A DNA stretch of 64,000 nucleotides, taken from NCBI GenBank assembly GCA_030068075.1, contig CM057826.1:113856746-113920745 (forward strand), read 5' to 3'. Shown piece by piece: positions 53,836 through 64,000 of the stretch. Origin of the DNA: Paguma larvata. Taxonomy: Eukaryota; Chordata; Mammalia; Carnivora; Viverridae. A model generated the notes under the pieces. That model was given only the letters and a program-made list of their open reading frames with translations, had not been told where the DNA came from and made no database searches. The first letter of the stretch is position 1; the number at the start of each line of letters is the position of its first letter. A program made the position numbers and the translations under genes.

Positions 53836-54639
53836 AGTTCATAAGAAAGTTGCCCTCCAAACCCCTCCCCTACTTTGGGCTACCTAAGCTCTTATCCCTT
53901 TGCTGGGGTAAGCATGGTCCAGTATCCATGTTAGTAGTAGCGATGATCTATACTAATGGTATAGGGGTATCCAGGCAAGTATCTGGGCCTGCCCCAAGTC
54001 ACCTGGCAGGCAATTGAGGCTAAGGAAGGGTTCCTCTACAGGGATCCTCATTTTTCTGGGATCCTAAAGGGATCCTCATTTTTCTGCTGCTTGGCTTTCG
54101 GTACCTTGTGTGACTCTTTACTGTGGGTCCGTGCAGGATGGATGTGGTGAGTTTAGAAGGGTTTTCTCCATTGCTTTTGTCAGCCACCTACATGAGGGTA
54201 GTTTAGGAGGAAACGTCCCAGCTTGAGGCCATAGATGGGGTTCTAGACCCAGGAATACCACACCTTCGATACATCCCTTCCTTTCTCTGGGGCTCCGCTT
54301 TCACTCCTGAACAAAGCAGAGATGGGATAAATTAGATTTTCCCAAAACGTGAACCTCCAAACTGGAAGTGTGGTAGGCAGTTAGATAGTTGTGTGAGGCT
54401 CGGGTCCCACAGGAAAGAGGAGGTGGCGAGGGGTGGGGGCGGATGTTGACCTGCAGTCAGACATATCCTGCCCAGATGACCGAGGAAATTCCAACACAGA
54501 AGCCACAGGACATCCATTAGCATTGTGGTTTGGCCCACCCCCTCCTGGTGGGCTTTCTTAAGGGATGCCAGGTAATGAGTAAGACGAAAGAACTCATGAA
54601 GGCACACCGCTACAAGGAAGGAGCCTTCCCTCATGGCCA
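53836..54639. other. Unassigned stretch with small tandem duplication
   Basis: GGGATCCTCATTTTTCT occurs at 54041-54057 and 54069-54085, a 28-base period. A MIR-like piece lies near 54240-54330 (TCTCTGGGGCTCCGCTTTCAC). No gene recognised. Confidence 0.45.
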
Positions 54640-54975
54640 GCTATCGGGAAGGTCAAAAGACTGTCCTATCAGTACCTCACAAGGAGTTGGATTAAAACAG
54701 ACACAAGATGAAGGGTGCCATGAGCAGAACTCCTCACCAAAGTAGGAAGAAAAGGCACGAAACCCTGTTTCCTGCCCCAAGTAATGAATATTTCGTCCCC
54801 TAGTTAATAAGCAAAAACCCTAGGACCAATTCTGTTGGGGCACTTAAGCCTCCCCCAAGCTGCCTCCTCCCCTCTCCCCTTGTGAGCTTGCTCAGTAAAG
54901 CCTGCTTGCTGGAGCTTTCTGGTCTTTTGGCTGAGCCATTTCCTGCCAGAAGGCTAAGGACCAAGGGTACAGAAC
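54640..54975 (+). mobile_element. Possible LTR fragment
   Basis: CCCCTTGTGAGCTTGCTCAG, AGTAAAGCCTGCTTGCTGG, GCTTTCTGGTCTTTTGGCTG, GAGCCATTTCCTGCCAG has the layout of an LTR polyadenylation region and U5 (AGTAAA as weak signal, then a T-rich stretch). No TG...CA ends or target duplication are certain. Confidence 0.3.
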
Positions 54976-55344
54976 ACTTTAAAATGACCAGGTGGGGTAT
55001 GTAGAAAGTTATAGTCCCCAAACTGCACATCATCTAATTTTCTTCCCTTTTTTCACCACGTATCATGCGGCAAGTGTTCTGCTGAACACATTTCATGGGC
55101 AGCAAAAGGCAAAATTATTTCTAAAGCCCCTCTAATCTGCAGAATTCTCTTTTTCCTCTGTGTAATTTTTCCCATTCGACTAAAAAACATATGGAATACT
55201 TAGCTCTATAGGCGATGTCATAAAAGGCTGAAGAGGAAAAAAGAAGAAATCTATACAGATATTCAGAGGGTTGAAGGCAAACTCCTCTTTACAATATGCC
55301 TTTTGGATAATATCCAAAGAATTACGGGTAATATCCATAAGAAT
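54976..55344. other. Unassigned stretch
   Basis: No feature recognised. AATATCC recurs near 55315 and 55340. Confidence 0.35.
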
Positions 55345-55545
55345 GGATAGGGATTATTAAGTATTTACTTAATGTACTAGAGACTGTGTTACATGCTTTA
55401 CTTGCATTATACGATTTAATTCTCACACTAGCCATAGGAAGTATCTATTATTTTTGTTCCCTACCTACAGGTGAGGAAACTAAAGTTCAAAGAGGCTTGA
55501 TAGACAAAGCAAAGCTGCCTGAGTAAGAAGAGGCAGTGGCAAGGC
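55345..55545 (+). mobile_element. MIR SINE
   Basis: ATTATTAAGTATTTACTTAATG, GCTTTACTTGCATTATACG, TTTAATTCTCACACTAGCC, ACAGGTGAGGAAACTAAAG, TCAAAGAGGCTTGATAGAC follow MIR from start to 3' core. Confidence 0.8.
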
Positions 55546-55573
55546 CTCCACTCACTGTAATTCCATTCTAAGA

Positions 55574-55767
55574 TTTTTTTTTTAACTTTATATTTTTTGA
55601 GAGACAGGAGGGGCGGGGAGGGGCAGAGAAAGAGAGAATCCCAAGCCGGCTTTGTGCTGTCAGCATGGATCCTAACACGGGACTCCACCTCCCGAACCAA
55701 GAGATCATGACCTGAGCTGAAATGAAGAGTCGGACGCTCAACCAACTGAGCCACTCAGGCACCCCTT
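55574..55767 (-). mobile_element. Carnivore SINEC, minus strand
   Basis: Poly-T, GAGAGACAGGAGGGGCGGGG, GTGCTGTCAGCATGGATCC, GATCATGACCTGAGCTG, GAGCCACTCAGGCACCCC. ATTCTAAGA flanks both ends (55565-55573 and 55768-55776). Confidence 0.94.
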
Positions 55768-55776
55768 ATTCTAAGA

Positions 55777-55943
55777 ATTTTAAATTACAAGTTACTATCT
55801 CCTTTTTTTGTACCCCGATCCAGCAAGCTGCCACAACAAACCCGAAATAAACTAATTGCAATGGTAATTACCTTCCATCTAAAATTCTTGAGTTAACATG
55901 AAAAAATGTTGAATCATCAGTCTCTTAGGTCTACTGAAAATAG

Positions 55944-55974
<31 letters not shown>

Positions 55975-57425
55975 ACAACTAAATGTTACCAAATGATTTA
56001 TTATGATTGGTGCTAAGTTACAATGTATATGAAATGGAGTCATTTATGGAAACACATAAAAAATAGTTGCCTATTTCTGTAATTATATTCACACAAGAAT
56101 CTGAAATATAGTTTCTGGTCTGCCTTTTAAAATATATCCACAGAATGACTTTTGTAGTTTTCACCACACAACTTTACAATACTGATACTGCACCTGTATC
56201 ATTTACCATACGAGATGAACTAAACAGAATGTGAAAGCAGATAATAGCAAATTAATTTTTTATATCATCAATGATTCCAAAGAAAATAGTAGTTTCCATT
56301 GGCAGTGAAAATAGATGGTAGTAATTAGCATTGTAGAAATTGCATACATAAATATGTATGTATATATTTATATGTTGCTCAGGACCATTGTTCCATCAAT
56401 AGGCAGCTGCCTTGTAGGTGGACCAATGGTTGCCAAAATGGTGTGCAATTCCATTGGGACAATTAGTAGTACTATCTTTTATGTCTCTCTCCCTCAAACA
56501 AATAGGTAAGAAAGTAATACAGCAGGCTAAAATCTACAGTGTTACATACCAAGGTAAAAACAGTTACTGAGTTATTAGAGTCACAGTAGTTTATGTATAT
56601 TTGCTATTCACAGACCGCAGACTTTTTGCTGGATAACCGAGCTGCTGGGAATTGACGACATGTAGACATGCATTCGTGTGAGTCCATAATTAATGATGTT
56701 TATGCTGTAATAAGCACATTCATTTTAACACCATTCAATAAACAGATTCCTTTAAAGTTTGAGCTAAGTCTGCTATCACAATTATACACAAAAAGAACCT
56801 GTAAACAATTTGACATTACACTTATGTACAAGCGAACTGCATTGGAAAGGAGAAGAGGTAATTTCAGTGGGTGTCACTTGGTATACATCAGTGTGCAACA
56901 AACTGACCCAAGTCATCAAGCACTTGAATGAGGTCAGGAAAAAGGAACATGAGCAAGGCCCCAATAGATCACCACTCGATACTAGTACCAGCAAAATTCA
57001 GAATCCTCCATCTATGCTGACGTCACATTCAAAGCATCAGCACTGGATGTAAGAGGAGCTTGATTAATTCCCGGCAAACTGTGTTTGGAGATCTCCAGAT
57101 AACCTCGTCACCGGGGTCTTAATTTTTCTAAGTGTCAAGGGTGACGCTGATATTATTTAAACATGTCCGTTTAATATGGACAAATTACCTTGTTGGTTAG
57201 GTTCAACCCAGGGCTCTGCTGGTTCTGAAAGATGAGGGGAACAGGAATTCAACTGAGATCTTGAGCTCAATTCCTTTAGCCAACACAAAGATTCTTGATT
57301 TTACAGAGTGAAGTCTTACAAGGGAAGCAAGCTGAACTCCATCACCCATCTAAATGGTCACCCATTTAATGCAGATTCCATGACAGCTTTCAGTAGGACT
57401 CTCTGAAATGCAAGTCCCCTAAGTT
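55777..57425. other. Unassigned stretch with (TA)n and a CRE-like palindrome
   Basis: A TA-rich tract lies at 55942-55974. A perfect TGACGTCA lies at 57018-57025. Frames at 56668-57052 on both strands are short and featureless. No transposon recognised across 1.6 kb. Confidence 0.45.
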
Positions 57426-57443
57426 TGTGTTTCTATGTGTTTT

Positions 57444-57646
57444 TTAAAAAGTTTATTTATTTTTGAGAGAAAGAGAGAGCATGAGCAGAGGAGGGGCAGA
57501 GAGAAAGGGAGAGAGAGAGTCCCAAGGAGGGTCCATGCTGCCAGTGAGGAACCTGACACCGGGCTCAAATCCAAGAAAAGTGAGATCATGACCTGAGCCG
57601 AAATCGAGCGTCAGTCACTTAACTAACTGAGCCACCCAGGTACCCC
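57444..57646 (-). mobile_element. Carnivore SINEC, minus strand
   Basis: TTTATTTATTTTTGAGAGAA, GAGGAGGGGCAGAGAGAAAG, GAGATCATGACCTGAGCCG, GAGCCACCCAGGTACCCC. TGTGTTTCTATGTGTTTT (57426-57443) and its copy at 57647-57664 form an 18-base target-site duplication with one mismatch. It is the last carnivore SINE of the window. Confidence 0.96.
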
Positions 57647-57664
57647 TGTGTTTCTGTGTGTTTT

Positions 57665-59068
57665 AAGAAGGATACTGCTTCAGGAATTCATGAATCCATT
57701 TCCTTGGCTCAGAAACAGGGTAATCAGAGGTTTTGGCACCCCCACTTCCCCACCCCTCATGATTTACAAAAATACGTTACTCTGTCCTTTTATACACCAA
57801 GAATATTTTAAGCAAAATTCTCCTAATTCAACAGTCTCCTTTGGAATTAAAAATAAATAAATGAGAGAAAATGATAGGGGAACTTGAAGCCAGGGAGCCC
57901 CTCTACTCCAGCACTGCTGGGACAAACCACCGCTCCTTTCTCAAGCGTTCTTAAACCTAATTAGAACGTTTAATTGCTACAAAATTGATTTTCTTTCATA
58001 TGCTTTTAAGACCACATCTGAAGGGAGCCTACACGAAAAAATAAATGATCTTATTGAATTATCTTGCAAACGCTTCTGATTGTATGAGCAAACCAGACAG
58101 GTCCCTGGGAGAAGGAATGTGTGCTTGGACAGGGAGCCTGGCCCTGGGCTGGGGGTCAGACTGTTTCTGAGGGGATGGGCCTGTGGGCATCAAACTCATC
58201 CCAAGGAGCACCAGGGAAGCTCTGTTTGCATAGGTTGACTGAAGACACTTTTCACATTCTCCAAAATACGCAAAGCACGTGGTCATGAACAGAAACATAA
58301 CTTACCATAGTCTCAAGAGTGCCCCGATTTTGGTCATTTGGCCATTCTAAGGGCTGCCAAAACATAAGCAATATTTTCTTTCGTTTAACTGTTGTTCCTT
58401 CTTTGAGGAGCTATTTTGGTGTCTGAACAGGCTTACTGGGTTATTTGCAGGAGTCTGGAAAGTGTTTGGTTATTATTACCACGTGCCCTTAAGCTGTAGT
58501 ATGTATTTACAATGTGCCTATTATAAATTACTATCATCTTAAAACAATTAAACAGAGAGCTAGCTCACCTACAAATTGGGTAGGCGACAGGGACCCCCTC
58601 CCGTGAATGCTGAAGTGAAATCAGTAGGGAAAGCATAAACTAACCAGCAGCAGGTGAGTACCATCAGCGTAATGACCGCTGAATCTGTGCTCTCATAGAC
58701 CTACATCGTCTTACTCTTTTCTTCTCAAATATCATCATATTCGTTTGGTGGATTTTTTGGTTTTTGTTCTTTGGGGGCTTTTTTTTTTTGTGGAATGATC
58801 AAGTTTGAAAACACACAGTTTGAAATTCCAACAAATGGTTCAAATAAGAAAGCCAGTTTTTACAAGTTTGGTTTTTCCTTAAATGCACTTTTGTTTGGTT
58901 TTGTATCCAGAGATGTTATACCAAGGTATTCTAATCATATTTTTGGTACCATAAATATATATACACTCATAAGGGGAGATAATTTTGGAAAAGAGAACTA
59001 TCTAGGAAACCAATTATAAATAATAATAATCCCTCAAACTCAAAATCCCAGTTTCAAACTATCAGATT
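57665..59068. other. Unassigned stretch, no carnivore SINE
   Basis: No gene or family recognised. T runs near 58782, AT-rich thereafter. Confidence 0.4.
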
Positions 59069-59217
59069 TATGTGTGTATACATATGTATATAGATATAGA
59101 TAGATATATACATTTAGATCGATGTACACACATATATACATATATACATAAAAGTTATATATAAACACATACACGCGACACACATATATACATACATTCT
59201 TCATACACACACACGTA
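59069..59217 (+). repeat. Imperfect (TA/CA/GATA)n tract
   Basis: TATGTGTGTATACATATG, (GATA)-like units, then ACACATATATACATA and CACACACACG. About 150 bases of mixed alternating purine-pyrimidine steps. Confidence 0.9.
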
Positions 59218-59799
59218 TTTCAGTGCAGTTCCTTTTCTGTAGCTGCCTCTCTTATTTTCCAACTTAAAACAGTAATGATGAGATTCTGGGGCAGCCAATC
59301 ATGTTTGGATTTCTGGACTATCTTGAAAAAAAAAAAAAAACAGTATTGTTTAGAAGGCCCAAAGGTGAAAATAGCACATACATGCACGTACCCACACACA
59401 TGCACACAGCCTTTTTTACCTCTTGTGAAATCTCCCTAGTCACCTGTAAAAGCCCAGCGAGCACGCGTAGGCTCCATTGCCCTGACACAGAACCTGTGTC
59501 ACCGCCTTGGGTTTCATAGGGTATCAGTGTTCACCAGACACCTGTTCTGTAACATCAGTGTCGCTTGAGAGGGCATGTGTCAGGAAGTACAGCCTGTGGG
59601 AGGCAAGACTACCCCTCGATGTGTGCCTTTCCTTTATCTCCTAAGGAGATGCGTGTCTAATGGAATTTATAATTTACAAGAGCTAATGATATTCTGGAAG
59701 GGTATGAGGCTGGGGTCTTCCTGGATACCTTTTGGCTAGAACAGAAGAAACCAGAAACAGGTGAAATCCAGAGAACAGAGACAAAACATTATACAAAGA
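59218..59799. other. Unassigned stretch with poly-A run
   Basis: An A run at 59326-59340. No gene recognised. Confidence 0.35.
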
Positions 59800-59990
59800 G
59801 GTGGTTGAGTCCAATGAACCCAGATGGAAATCTGGCTCTGCCACTGCAAAGTTCTCTGCTACTTTACCTTCCGGGGTCCCACTGACCCCCTCTGTGAAAA
59901 GAGGACAGTGACAGGGCCTACTTCATTGCGTGATTACAGGATTAAATGAGATAAGGCATGTTTTCTGGCACATATTCCTTGTGTGCACAC
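59800..59990 (+). mobile_element. MIR SINE
   Basis: GAAATCTGGCTCTGCCACTG, TTCTCTGCTACTTTACC, CTGTGAAAAGAGGACAGTG, GGGCCTACTTCATTGCGTG and GGATTAAATGAGATAAGGC are clear MIR sequence. Confidence 0.78.
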
Positions 59991-60069
59991 TTTCCTTAAT
60001 ATACATCTTTTATAACTCAATATTTAAATTAGAAATCTAGAATGTGGATCAGAATTTCCTACAAAAATA

Positions 60070-60215
60070 ATGTCAGTCTAGGAGTTGGGGGATCTGAATT
60101 CAAGTTCTGTATCACAAATGTGATTCCCTAGAACATTATAATGCTCATTACAGTGACCTGGACACGGTAGGCACTCAACAAATACCTGCCAAATGAATGC
60201 GTGAGAAAGGAAAGA
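60070..60215 (+). mobile_element. MIR/L2 3' relic
   Basis: GTGACCTGGACACGGTAGGC, ACTCAACAAATACCTGCC and AAATGAATGCGTGAG match the MIR/L2 3' end. Confidence 0.55.
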
Positions 60216-61036
60216 ATGCATGACTGACTTAAGGTCTCTGGGTCCCAATTTCCCTTGGATGACATGAGGATAGAAGGTTCTGACCTTTATTCTATCACTG
60301 GGATGTTGGCGTGATAAGTTGAAAGAGAAATGTCAAATATTTAAGACACAAACATGTTTCGTGGCCTACTGAAGTCAGTGCATACAAATGAAAGAATATG
60401 GCTCAATAGCCAAGGTCTATGCTTAGACTTGTCACGTCTTTGAAAATAAGGGCATGGGGACCTCCAGGGTGAGAATGAGAATAATATTTTCCTAGATCTA
60501 ACTGTTGTCTTTAGTGAGGGGGTTTTCAGCCTAAAGAAACAAAGTACATGATGAGCAGTTGAAGACGATGAAATCAGTGGCCTAGTCTCTGTACTTGTTC
60601 TCTCTTTTTCCTGTTTCATTTCTAATAGCACCTGTTAGCTACAGTGGTTTGGCTTGAAAAACATCCCTAATAGGTCATGTGTACTGAAAGTGCTCCCAAA
60701 GTGCTTTCCACCAAACACATTTAGTTGTAAAGTTGATGACTTCACTGAAATACCATTTTTCTGAGGCAGAAAATGACTGACATAGAAGACAGAAACCCAG
60801 AGCGCAGACCTACCCCATCATTACTGAAACCCCAGAAAATAAGATGTAAACTTCTCTAAATCTCAGCGTTCACATTTGTATAAAGGGAGACTGTACACCA
60901 TCTTAAACAACTCCTGTACAGATTTAAGATGGTACTAATTACTGTTGGGCTATCTCAGCCTATCTCTCGACCCAGATGTCCTTTCTCTACGTAGGTAGAA
61001 TTCTTTGGAGCATTAGAGCCAGCCCTTAACTCAGGG
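60216..61036. other. Unassigned stretch
   Basis: No gene or family recognised; the minus frame at 60341-60631 is featureless. Confidence 0.4.
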
Positions 61037-61247
61037 TTTTCCAATCTCAGCGCTATTGACATTTTGGGCTGGATAACTGTTTGTTGTGGGAGCTGTAGCA
61101 TTCTGAGATGTTTAGCAACATCTCTGGTCTTTACCCATTGGACGCCAGTTAGGGCCTCTCAAGTCATGACAATCAAAAATGTCTCCAGGACCTGCCAAAA
61201 GTCCCCTGGGGCACGAAAATCGCTCCTGAATGAGAGCCACTGCCTGA
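61037..61247 (+). mobile_element. hAT-type MITE, near complete
   Basis: Order of CAATCTCAGCGCTATTGAC, ATTTTGGGCTGGATAACTG, GTTGTGGGAGCTGTAGC, GAGATGTTTAGCAACATC, AAAAATGTCTCCAGGACC, CCCCTGGGGCACGAAAATCG and GAGAGCCACTGCC matches a common hAT-type MITE with GAGAACCACTG-like ends. I do not name the subfamily. Confidence 0.75.
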
Positions 61248-61381
61248 AATACACGTAACCCATATAAATCAGAGAAGAGGGTTTCCTGAGATGGTTTCTG
61301 TCTCTCACATACAAGAACAAATCACTGACCACCGGCTGCAATTGAGAAAAACTGCTACTAATCACTGAGAATCCTATATAC

Positions 61382-61442
61382 ATTTTAACTTTCTTGGTTT
61401 TCTTTTTTCTTTCCTTTCCTTTTCTATTTTTTTTCTTTTTTT
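61382..61442 (-). repeat. Pyrimidine-rich tract
   Basis: About 60 bases of T and C, including TTCTTTTTTCTTTCCTTTCC. Confidence 0.9.
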
Positions 61443-61446
61443 GAGT

Positions 61447-61540
61447 AAATGTCATTGCTACTAGTGACTATATGAAAAAAATGTCATTGCTACTGGTGAC
61501 TATATGAAAAAAATGTCATTGCTACTGGTGACTATATGAG
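61447..61540 (+). repeat. Minisatellite, three copies of a 32-base unit
   Basis: The unit reads ATGTCATTGCTACTGGTGAC followed by TATATGAAAAAA and starts at 61449, 61481 and 61513. The copies differ at one internal base (CTAGTG in the first, CTGGTG in the others) and at the end of the third. Near identity indicates recent duplication. Confidence 0.97.
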
Positions 61541-62635
61541 TTTGACGTTTACCCAGAAACCCATAGTGCTCCAAATTCACATCAGCGGACCAGCTTTCCT
61601 CAACATGATCAAGCACTGACACCGAAATTGAAGAGTAATTCCTGCTGAATTCAAAGCTTTGAAACTTTGTAAGCAAAGACTTTTTCCATGCATGCAGACA
61701 GCATTACCATGGACATCAGCCACGGACCCAAACTCGACCTAAAAATCGCACAAGTGTGCATATGTAGGCACTCCCGTGCCCTCCCACCGAGGTGCAGTTA
61801 CTAAGCAACTCTTCTCCACTACTTTCTTGTGCATCAATCCTGCTTCCATTTGTGATGGGTGGAGCCAAGCAGCGGAGAGAGTCTGAAGTGAGGCTGATTT
61901 TTATTGTGCAAATGCAGGTAAATTAGCTAAAGGTCAATTCTAAGAATAAACTGACAAGATGAAAGAGGTTGCTGGAGAAAGGAGACGCGAAAATCCTCCA
62001 GTTGGCAGTAAGTGCTTTTAGGAGGCCGATTAACAGGAAAGTCACCACCCTTTAGCCCAGGACAAACCCCTTGAGAGTTGCAGGGCTAGAACATATTTTT
62101 CTTTAGCTTTTTCAATTTCCTAAATAAAGCAAGGGTGACAGTCTAGAAACTAAAAATTCTTTACCCAATTAAAACACAGTTTGTTCACAAACAAGAGGAA
62201 CATTTTTTAAAGGTTAGGAAGCTGGGCCAATGAAGGGATCCTACTTGAGAAGTAGAGGAGGGGAGCAAGGTGAATCCAATTTCACATTAAAAAAAAATCT
62301 TGGCCAAATAATCTTAACTAGCAATTCAAGTTTATTCATTTCATTAACCATTCTTAGCTTCCCTGTGACAGTGGTTTTTAAATATTCATGGAGGATCATC
62401 CTAAGAGTGTATGTAAGCCACTCATTCTCTATTTCTTGTTATCAAGTGGGAATTTGATACCTGCCCAGTTATTCTGTTATATGGACAGAACGAACTGGAT
62501 CAGTGAAACTCCCCACAATTGTTTCTATCTGAATAATCATAGTAAGGCCATCCCTTCTGGTCAGAGTGAGTGGAAAATTATAGAACTTCATCTCCTTGTC
62601 ATTGTATATGAAATATGAACACTGTTTTGAATTGT
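61541..62635. other. Unassigned noncoding stretch
   Basis: No gene or family recognised. Frames at 62230-62618 are short and featureless. Confidence 0.4.
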
Positions 62636-62700
62636 TTTTCTTTTCTTCCTTTCCTCCTTCCCTTCTTTCCTTCCTTGCCTCCTTCCTTCTTTTCATATTT
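62636..62700 (-). repeat. Pyrimidine-rich (TTCC)n-like tract
   Basis: TTTTCTTTTCTTCCTTTCC, TCCTTCCCTTCTTTCCTTCC: an imperfect TTCC repeat. Confidence 0.92.
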
Positions 62701-63394
62701 ATTTTCCCTCCTGGGTTTTGCTTGCAGGTTTTAGTTAGTATTAGCATTCAGGATCTTCAACTATCTGAGAGTTTCATAATATTGCATAAGTCAAATTGGA
62801 CAAATTTAGCAATTCAGTGACTCAGGATTTTATTGTTGAGATGCAGCTAAATTCACTCATCACTCCATATTCATTTTGGTGGTGTTTAGATGTGCAGTTA
62901 ATGAGACTGCCTATGGGGTCATACACACCACCATTAACGTATGGATCATTCTCAGGTTCCTCTGACTCAAACTGCACAAGGCCTGGAAATGAACAATTCT
63001 CCTTGTGAAACTTCATCTTTTTTTTCCCTTCCTTGATGGGTATCATAAGGATACATCTCACTCAGAGATGTGCTCCCATCTACCCACAGTACCAAGAAAT
63101 AAACCTATACTGATGCGGGCTTTCAGTCTGGCAACAAAACAAAAACAAAAATACACAAATATACACAAAATGGAAAGGTGTTGTGGGTGACAGGCAGATG
63201 ACCCATCAGAAGAACCATGGAATCTACTCTGCCCTAGTCCTGTGATTGTTTTCTTTGGGCCTTTTCTCTTAAGATGATGCATAATGTAAGCTTTGACTTC
63301 TTTGTAGTGGAAATAAAGTGAAAGGCAGTGAGAAAACAGGGACCTCTGCGTAGTCCCTCAACAGCAGAATTTCTGAAAGGTCCAAGACCACCCC
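62701..63394. other. Unassigned stretch
   Basis: No feature recognised; frames at 62796-63282 are short. Confidence 0.35.
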
Positions 63395-63552
63395 GTCAAA
63401 GTCACTAAAGATACTGGACCAAAATGCAGATTCCTTGGCCCGGCTAGAAGTTTCTGAACCAGACTCTCTGGGGCGAGGGTAAAGGGACCTGCATTTTTAC
63501 AAGTGCTACAAAAGATTTTTGCGCACGCCGAGTATTGAACAACACTGCTAAA
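63395..63552 (+). mobile_element. MER5/MER58-like hAT MITE
   Basis: CAAAATGCAGATTCCTTGGC, CTGAACCAGACTCTCTGGGG, CCTGCATTTTTACAAGTGC, GAGTATTGAACAACACTGC follow the MER5-group order with a terminal ..AACAACACTG. Confidence 0.65.
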
Positions 63553-64000
63553 AAGTCTGCAAGGGAGATCACTAGGAAAAGAATCTCCATTCTAATGTAT
63601 GTTGCAAGATGAGAAATATAGATATTTCAAACATATAAGCTCTGTGGTTGCATCACAACGTGGTGATTATTAAAGCTTAAGACTCTTTTCTTTCAGCAGG
63701 GGTGGTGAGCAATAACCATTTCATCTAAAACCAGAGTGATGAAGGCAATATAAATCAAACTCATTCCAGCAGGTTTCATTTGGTCTAATTTCTCTGCAGA
63801 TATTAATCATTGTACAGTCCTGTACAAATGACATCTAACTCCATTTTAACTCAGAATACAGAATACTCACTTGGATTTCTTCTCTCATGTGTTGTTTTGA
63901 CAATATAAAAGAAAATAAATAAATCGGAACAGTGGGCCATCAAGATTGCAAGATGCCAACAATACCAAGACATTAAGGAGAGAAATGACCCATGCTAAAC
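63553..64000. other. Unassigned stretch
   Basis: No feature recognised to the window end. Confidence 0.35.

Overview
The window is noncoding mammalian nuclear DNA from a cat-like carnivore (Feliformia, most likely a felid). The diagnostic signal is about thirty copies, on both strands, of the carnivore tRNA-Lys-derived SINE in its feline form. Its head reads roughly GGGGCGCCTGGGTGGCTC, it has an internal tRNA-like B box, a CT-rich run and an AATAAATAAA-type A-rich tail, and many copies are flanked by 10-18 bp target-site duplications. I find no convincing protein-coding gene, rRNA, tRNA gene or CRISPR array. All open frames are short and either lie in repeats or lack recognisable domains, so the window is probably intergenic or deep intronic.

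Layout. 1-1.6 kb: a decayed L1 with an internal deletion, split by a SINE and followed by two more SINEs. 1.6-12.4 kb: mostly unassigned sequence with scattered SINEs, a MIR, MER5-like relics and microsatellites. 12.67-19.47 kb: the largest structure, a minus-strand mosaic of ERVL-type retroviral remnants. Going along the minus strand it holds an LTR-like segment, a gag-like reading frame, unrecognised internal sequence, RNase H and integrase remnants, and a second LTR; it is interrupted by two TA-flanked Tigger-type DNA transposons and two SINEs. 19.5-19.9 kb: a cluster of MER5-like hAT MITEs. 21.2-22.7 kb: an L1M 3' end carrying nested SINEs. 25.94-26.41 kb: a 470-base polypurine (GGAA/GAAA) tract. 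27.7-31 kb: SINEs, MIR, L1 fragments. 31.83-32.44 kb: an old interspersed repeat invaded by a (TA)n tract. 33-42 kb: SINEs, MIR and L2 relics between unassigned stretches. 42.10-42.70 and 44.13-44.53 kb: two solo LTRs in opposite orientations. 45-57.6 kb: SINEs (one tight head-to-head pair), MIRs, an L1 fragment and a possible further LTR. 57.65-64 kb: no carnivore SINE at all, only old MIR/L2/hAT relics, a 3 x 32 bp minisatellite and simple repeats.

No genes here work together. The content is layered transposon history: MIR, L2, MER5 and old L1 at the bottom, then ERVL and Tigger, then LTR solo copies, with carnivore SINEs on top. Family names come from my memory of consensus patterns and were not verified by a search. 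The most checkable observations are a palindromic SINE that has lost its centre (4.4-4.7 kb), the ERVL mosaic, the minisatellite at 61.45 kb, an E-box cluster at 40.4-40.6 kb, a promoter-like cluster at 45.06-45.26 kb, and one signal-peptide-like frame at 32.44-32.66 kb.
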